Source: Methylococcaceae bacterium UBA4132 (GTDB lineage: Bacteria > Pseudomonadota > Gammaproteobacteria > Methylococcales > Methylomonadaceae). From it: DNA of 6,827 nucleotides. The position numbers and the translations under genes are program-made. The DNA lies in NCBI GenBank assembly GCA_002380945.1, contig DFWO01000003.1, forward strand, positions 1 through 6,827, read 5' to 3'. Shown here one piece after another: positions 6,612 to 6,827 of the stretch; within the stretch, counting starts at the first letter, position 1; each line of letters starts with the position of its first letter. The notes below the pieces were generated by a model, which was not told the DNA's origin, ran no database searches, and worked only from the letters and a program-made list of their open reading frames with translations.

Positions 6612-6827
6612 ATGTCCAACGATGTTTCACCATTACCCTCTTTCCGTGATTTAGCACTGATAGAACCCCTGCTAAAAGCACTCAATGATGTCGGTTATGA
6701 AACACCTTCACCCATTCAAGCTCAAGTTATTCCCTTCATGCTCCAAGGCAAAGACGTTTTGGGACAAGCACAAACAGGAACAGGAAAAACCGCCGCTTTT
6801 GCATTACCCATTTTGTCACGCATTGAT
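6612..6827 (+). CDS. deaD: DEAD-box ATP-dependent RNA helicase, N-terminal part (3' cut by the window)
   Basis: The frame opens at ATG 6612-6614, with AGGT six bases upstream, and stays open for 72 codons to the right edge. Residues 11-41 form the Q motif region that reads adenine: Phe11, then GYETPSPIQ at 28-36 with the invariant Gln36, then VIP. Residues 53-61, AQTGTGKTA, are motif I (Walker A), which binds the ATP phosphates. FALPIL follows, as usual in the family. The sequence GYETPSPIQAxxIPxxLxGKDVLGxAQTG resembles DeaD/CsdA more closely than RhlB or SrmB. DeaD unwinds RNA duplexes during ribosome assembly and mRNA decay, especially in the cold. The DEAD, SAT and C-terminal RNA-binding parts lie outside the window, so RhlE-type relatives cannot be excluded. 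The gene is divergent from dapA. Confidence 0.85.
   Translation, partial: MSNDVSPLPSFRDLALIEPLLKALNDVGYETPSPIQAQVIPFMLQGKDVLGQAQTGTGKTAAFALPILSRID

Noticed and set aside
1..6827. Insertion sequences, phage genes, CRISPR arrays, tRNA or rRNA genes, toxin-antitoxin or defence genes.
   Set aside because: None was seen on either strand; nearly all sequence is accounted for by housekeeping genes and short intergenic regions.

Overview
The window looks like ordinary housekeeping chromosome from a gammaproteobacterium. Four things point there: a FimV-type C-terminus, a single-chain PurL of about 1290 residues, a dapA-bamC gene pair whose lipoprotein carries a BamC-like domain, and a DeaD/CsdA-like helicase. 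By eye the base composition is balanced to slightly AT-rich. The genus cannot be fixed from sequence alone. A sulfur-oxidising Thiotrichales-type lineage (Thiothrix/Beggiatoa relatives) is a tentative guess, resting mainly on the GTAG-GTTGG...AACCCAAC style intergenic repeat.

Layout, left to right. Positions 1-308 hold the 3' end of a plus-strand fimV-like gene. A long symmetric hairpin at 323-351 follows and probably terminates transcription from both sides. The next four genes are all on the minus strand and read right to left: dapA (6404-5529), bamC (5529-4807), purL (4711-836) and a small unrecognised membrane-protein gene (about 780-376). dapA and bamC overlap by one base (TAATG) and are surely co-transcribed. 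The 95 bp between bamC and purL hold two inverted copies of a palindromic REP-like element. The 207 bp at 6405-6611 are a divergent promoter region with one perfect TATAAT on each strand. From 6612 to the right edge runs the 5' end of a plus-strand DEAD-box RNA helicase gene.

Functionally, dapA makes the first committed intermediate of lysine and diaminopimelate (cell wall) synthesis. bamC encodes an accessory lipoprotein of the outer-membrane beta-barrel assembly machine. purL performs the fourth step of de novo IMP synthesis. The dapA-bamC-pur neighbourhood is familiar from Enterobacteria, where the following purine gene is purC; here it is purL. I found no mobile-element gene, CRISPR array, tRNA, rRNA or defence system, and no convincing novel system. 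The points most worth a second look are the inverted REP-like pair just upstream of purL, the shortened one-domain BamC, and the orphan membrane protein with an apparent TTG start.
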